A stretch of DNA of 64,000 nucleotides from Clavelina lepadiformis (taxonomy: Eukaryota > Chordata > Ascidiacea > Aplousobranchia > Clavelinidae): assembly GCF_947623445.1 (NCBI RefSeq), contig NC_135244.1, positions 3,410,001-3,474,000 of the forward strand. Direction: 5' to 3'. Positions 60,573 through 64,000 of the stretch are shown one piece after another. A model generated the notes under the pieces. That model saw nothing but the letters and a program-made list of their open reading frames with translations. It did not search any database and was not told the origin of the DNA. Made by a program: the position numbers and the translations under genes. How positions within the stretch are numbered: the stretch's first letter is position 1; every line of letters begins with the position of its first letter.

Positions 60573-60582
60573 TTCCTCCCCC
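60573..60582 (-). promoter_or_regulatory. polypurine tract
   Basis: GGGGGAGGAA on the minus strand, immediately before the 3' LTR; the usual primer for plus-strand synthesis in LTR elements. Confidence 0.8.
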
Positions 60583-60838
60583 GCTACGGAAGGCAAAAAA
60601 AAATTGACAATTAAAATGTAATATACTGATTACAACAATGAGCATGCAATACGACGGAAAATCGGTAACGATACGAGCACAAGACAAAACGACGCAGCAA
60701 AGAAAAGGTTATTACGCATGCACTAAGCAAAAGAGATATACTAAAAATGTCGGCCGACAACTACAAAGGGAAATGGTAAAAGGTTACATGCATACGACAT
60801 TAGCGGCACCGAAAACGCGTTTATACAATTAAAGAACC

Positions 60839-62020
60839 TCAAAGTTTGTGTGTGTCCGCGAATTCATCACGAGACGACGAAGCGGGCAGCGCGTCATCAG
60901 AAGATCCAGAAGAAGACGGTTGGTCACGAGAACGTCGAAGCAAGGGCGACGGATGAGTTTGTTGTGGATGTGCATCTCGATGGCTGCGTCCAGCGCGAAT
61001 ACGGGATACAAGGGATCTGGCATACCGCAAATGCTGCGGAGATGATCGGATAAACCCGATGGTATGGCAGAAGGCCCACATCATGGCAAGTAGCTGCAGG
61101 ATGAAGATAAGGGCTGAGAGAAAAGGATTCGTAATCTGTGACAATGCAAGCAGCAACGTTTGTTTCGCGGCGTGCGCGAACGTGTCTGCGACGTAGGATC
61201 CGTTGATCATAGTTTCATCAGTAGTAGTAAGACTTGTTATGACATTTCGCATTTTCTCCTTAAGCAGGTTGGCTTCAGACATAGAGCTGAGCAGCGATTG
61301 AAAGTCAGTGAACGAGTCGGAGTCAGGCAGCTCGTTGAGAATCTTCTCGTAGTCGGGAGCGTTGTAGCTGAGGTGTATAGTCGACAAAGGTAAGTTGAGT
61401 TGGTGCACCTGCACATGTTCGTGCGATAAGGTGTAGTTGTGATAAAGGACCGTGTCCCCATGAACTCGGAAGACAAAACTTCTAGCTGGTCGATACGATT
61501 CCAGCAGATGTACTCCCGGTAAGACAATGTTGTCTGAAATGAGTTGGCCGTATTGGCTGTGGCCGTTTTGATCGCGATAAAGGATGAGAGGGCGTTGACT
61601 GAACGCGTTGCGGTACGCAAGTGACGGTAAGACAGTACCGTTGATAGCGTGACATGTTGCTCTGGACATAAAATCTCCAAGGTTGGAACCCATGGCTTGA
61701 TGTCCAAGAGTAGAAGACAGTATCTCAGTAGGGAAAATCTTCCCAACTGCTTTGTAGAGTGTGCCAATCAGCTTCGTGAGTTGACAATGTAGGAACTTGT
61801 TGTCTTCATTGAACGTAGTGAGAACTTCGGAAATGTAAGCGAAACATGTAAGCATCAAACAAATGAACATGTTGTGTTTGTAATCAGAGAAACGTTTCGG
61901 TGGAAGGATTTTCCAACCAGTCCAAGAAGTCCTGAATGTGGCAGAAGAGGTTGTAGCGTCGTCATCATCGTCGTCTTCGTCATCTCCGTCAGAAACTGAA
62001 CTACTTTGAGCTGGAGCCAT
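60839..62020 (-). CDS. envelope-like membrane protein of the LTR element
   Basis: 393 codons from an ATG at 62020 with good context, intact. An acidic run of Asp/Glu/Ser (about 8-25) precedes a hydrophobic segment at about 50-66, possibly a signal anchor. The middle (about 67-295) has three N-x-S/T sequons and few cysteines. A strong membrane segment lies at about 296-322, followed by a roughly 70-residue Arg/Ser-rich tail. This layout resembles the membrane-anchored subunit of retroviral or errantivirus-type envelope proteins, or a captured cellular membrane protein. I recognise no diagnostic fusion peptide or furin site, so 'envelope-like' rests on topology and on its place in an LTR element. 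The ORF starts only about 97 bases after the 5' LTR, where gag would normally be. Confidence 0.6.
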   Translation of the reverse strand: MAPAQSSSVSDGDDEDDDDDDATTSSATFRTSWTGWKILPPKRFSDYKHNMFICLMLTCFAYISEVLTTFNEDNKFLHCQLTKLIGTLYKAVGKIFPTEILSSTLGHQAMGSNLGDFMSRATCHAINGTVLPSLAYRNAFSQRPLILYRDQNGHSQYGQLISDNIVLPGVHLLESYRPARSFVFRVHGDTVLYHNYTLSHEHVQVHQLNLPLSTIHLSYNAPDYEKILNELPDSDSFTDFQSLLSSMSEANLLKEKMRNVITSLTTTDETMINGSYVADTFAHAAKQTLLLALSQITNPFLSALIFILQLLAMMWAFCHTIGFIRSSPQHLRYARSLVSRIRAGRSHRDAHPQQTHPSPLLRRSRDQPSSSGSSDDALPASSSRDEFADTHKL

Positions 62021-62116
62021 TGCTGTCGTTGTTGTTAATCAGCTTGTTTACAAGAATAAAGTTAACAGTGTCCGCTTCATTGAAACACGTCGGGTCAACG
62101 TCGGTGGTCATCAAAA

Positions 62117-62803
62117 TGCGGAGGCACTTGTTGGTTACACTATTCGGACTTAATTTACCTGCCGAATTAATGATCTGACTCCGTGGTTGCGTGCGGTTAG
62201 AAATCTCTAACCTTAACGTGTTACTACTGTTACTAGCCGAAAGCTATTACGATTAACAGATACAGTTTATCAGAAAACAATCCTTTATTGTAGGAACTGT
62301 ACAGGTTCCGATTAATATGACACAAGCACAAACTTAGCATTCACCAATTAAAACAAGTCTAACGAATTACATTTTAACACGACTGACGTAATACGTTCGT
62401 GCGATTCGATATCTCTCTGTCTGCGCCGTTACTCGCGCAGAAGTTCGAGTTTATAAAGCGGAGCGATGTGAGCGGAAATATTCAACACAATATACACGAA
62501 CATTTCAGAATGTGTGAACGATAAAAACAAAGCGTTGGCAATGGGAATTACATTCAGTTAAAACTAGGATGTTATGAAATCACCTGGTAACGTACTAACG
62601 GCGTTTTCACATAAAGTTATTTAGAGCAAGTTTCCAAATGTTGCATCACGATTGCAGTGTTATAAAGTTGCAACTGCAGCCAAATTGCATCTGCAGAACT
62701 GCTGATTGCAGTCTTGTAAATGAACAATGTTTTAGTAACTAAATGGCGCATACGTTCTCACAATTGATATAACGTTATTGGATGTGGCTCCCAAGCCACT
62801 ACA
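62117..62803 (-). repeat. long terminal repeat (5' LTR for the minus-strand element)
   Basis: Same 687 bases as 59886-60572. Its TATA box is at 62450-62457. Right flank AGGT (62804-62807) completes the target duplication. Confidence 0.93.
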
Positions 62804-62985
62804 AGGTTACTTGATGGCAATTCTGTTGTATTTTCTGCGTGTATTTTCCTAGAGTAAACAATCCAACTTATTGCAATTGATTTCAGAAAGTTGGAACATA
62901 TTATACCACACCATTCAATATCAGTATAATACAACATTAATATCTTATCACATTAAATGTTAAGCTGAATCATAAAAATATATAC

Positions 62986-63696
62986 CTGAGAAAAAGATCA
63001 AACATTTTTCTTGTGGCTTCAAGTGATTTGCATCGATCTGCATTCGGGCCAAAAATATGAAGAATTCTAGATATGCCATGTATACTAAACGTTGTCAACA
63101 ACTCAGATCCAGTTGGTTTGGTGGCGAAAATGTTCATAAAGTAATCAATGGCTTCTGTCGTCAAATCATCTGGTGATTCACATACCTCAACCCACATACT
63201 TTTAACTGTTTTGCAAGAACACGTCTCAGAGGAAAAGCCTTAAAAAATGTTAGCTTGTGAAAAATCCTGTATTTGGCATACACACAAATTTATCTTGCTA
63301 AACATGTAAACTTATAAAAATATACAAAACCTTAAGGCTGCAGGACTTACCTAAATAACCACGATGCTTGACCTTTTGATGAACTTCAAAACCTCGCTGA
63401 CTTTTAAATTTTTCATCACAGTATTTACACCTAACCAGTAACATGCAAAAGTAAACTCATTAAATGTATCCAACCTTCTATTTTCCTGGTGTGAGAGATA
63501 GTTTCTAAATCATATAAAGCTATAAGCACCATATACTTAAAAGGTCTCTTAGCCTCAGCCTATCTTAATTCTTAACTTACTGAAAGAGATCATTAGCTTG
63601 CAAAGCAGAAGATGATACAGGCTTGATTCTACACTTTTCATCGTCGACAACGATTTCAATTAAATATTCAGCAGTAAGTGCTGGTGCAGACGACAT
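62986..63696 (-). CDS. C2H2 zinc-finger protein, 5' part (three exons)
   Basis: Exons on the minus strand: 63696-63581 (ATG), 63430-63351 and 63238-62986, with matching phases and good borders; the frame continues beyond. The N terminus (LTAEYLIEIVVDDEKCRIKP) leads to one C2H2 finger, CKYCDEKF...FEVHQKVKH, with Cys40, Cys43, His56 and His61 (C-x2-C-x12-H-x4-H). Then comes a region with a short Cys pair (ETCSCK) and a helical stretch (TEAIDYFMNIFATK, FSIHGISRILHIFG). Probably a nuclear DNA- or RNA-binding protein; the family is not recognised. The third exon ends at a GTATAT donor, so later exons lie further left. The env-like LTR element sits 182 bases past that donor, i.e. in the next intron and in the same orientation. 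Confidence 0.65.
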
Positions 63697-64000
63697 GTTG
63701 GCAACTGATAGGCTACACACGTTTGAATCGTCAAAACAACGTAAACAGCAACCTCACTTCTCAGTAATCGATAAACGAACCATGCAAATGCGTATAACTT
63801 TTCGCCACGACTCGCGTAGTGTGAGTGAGTAAGTGTCCGCAACCATGCGTGACGCGGGCGAAACAAAACCTTCTCTTCTCATAAAAAAGAAACAAACGAG
63901 GAGGAGGTAGTTTCCCATCATGTTCTTTATATCGTTGGTTGAACAGTTCTAATTTCAAATGATAAAAACAACATGAGTGTTTATTGTCGATCAGATTGTC
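63697..64000. other. promoter side of the zinc-finger gene
   Basis: Holds the 5' leader and presumably the promoter of the minus-strand zinc-finger gene. GC content is higher than average around 63790-63860. ORFs here are accidental. Confidence 0.35.

Larger units (their letters stand above)
59886..62803 (-). mobile_element. LTR element carrying only an envelope-like ORF
   Basis: A 2918-bp element: two 687-bp LTRs, 1544 bp of internal sequence, and target duplication AGGT (59882-59885 and 62804-62807). A polypurine tract GGGGGAGGAA (minus strand, 60582-60573) directly precedes the 3' LTR. This and the TATA/poly(A) order fix the orientation as minus. After the 5' LTR I cannot see a primer-binding site beginning TGG. 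No gag, protease, reverse transcriptase or integrase is present. The single ORF fills most of the interior. LTR identity implies a recent insertion, so it must be moved by another element's proteins. Confidence 0.85.

Noticed and set aside
60638-60832. plus-strand ORF inside the LTR element
   Set aside because: Lies antisense and outside the main ORF, with no family resemblance and inconsistent with the element's orientation.

Overview
The window is animal nuclear DNA. The genes are split by short introns of roughly 100-1000 bases with GT-AG borders. The background is AT-rich and there are many DNA transposons. I did not identify the species. The compact introns, an NLR immune receptor, cysteine-rich secreted peptides and a striking excess of the word TGACGT/ACGTCA suggest a tunicate, perhaps Ciona-like; this is inference. 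All exon joins come from reading splice borders and checking that reading phases match.

Layout, left to right. (1) 708-7000: a TA-flanked MITE, then an NLR-type NACHT/LRR gene on + in four visible exons (1629-6697). An old non-LTR retrotransposon sits in its first visible intron and a hAT MITE lies exactly on one of its splice acceptors. (2) 7000-12400: gene-poor, with a 23-bp minisatellite, a LINE fragment and a doubtful Cys/Pro-rich minus-strand gene. (3) 12394-28192: a housekeeping block, all on +: an intronless acylaminoacyl-peptidase, RPAP2 (12 exons, closed), proline dehydrogenase with an EF-hand (12 exons, closed) and a single-exon tetraspanin. A hAT transposase fragment lies between the first two. 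(4) 30748-33515: a tandem pair of secreted Kazal-type peptides. (5) 34055-37741: transposon ORF debris, a nearly full-length FLYWCH/MULE element with a 9-bp target duplication, and an internally deleted relative with its own duplication. (6) 39322-40920: the last exon of a minus-strand leucine-rich-repeat protein. (7) 41937-55650: a 16-bp minisatellite with higher-order structure, a TIR element, a small membrane-protein gene, a Tc1-like element, a hammerhead-ribozyme-like motif and a long foldback element. (8) 56091-58117: an unrecognised single-pass membrane protein in six exons. (9) 59302-64000: a THAP-like remnant, then a young LTR element (59886-62803). Its 687-bp LTRs look identical and it carries one open reading frame resembling a membrane-anchored envelope protein, with no gag or pol. 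It lies in an intron of a minus-strand C2H2 zinc-finger gene whose first three exons are at the right edge.

The cellular genes do not form one pathway. RPAP2 (RNA polymerase II assembly and CTD dephosphorylation), acylaminoacyl-peptidase (N-acyl peptide clearance) and PRODH (mitochondrial proline oxidation) are independent housekeeping functions. The NLR and Kazal genes are plausible immune or secretory genes. The env-only LTR element is the most unusual object in the window.
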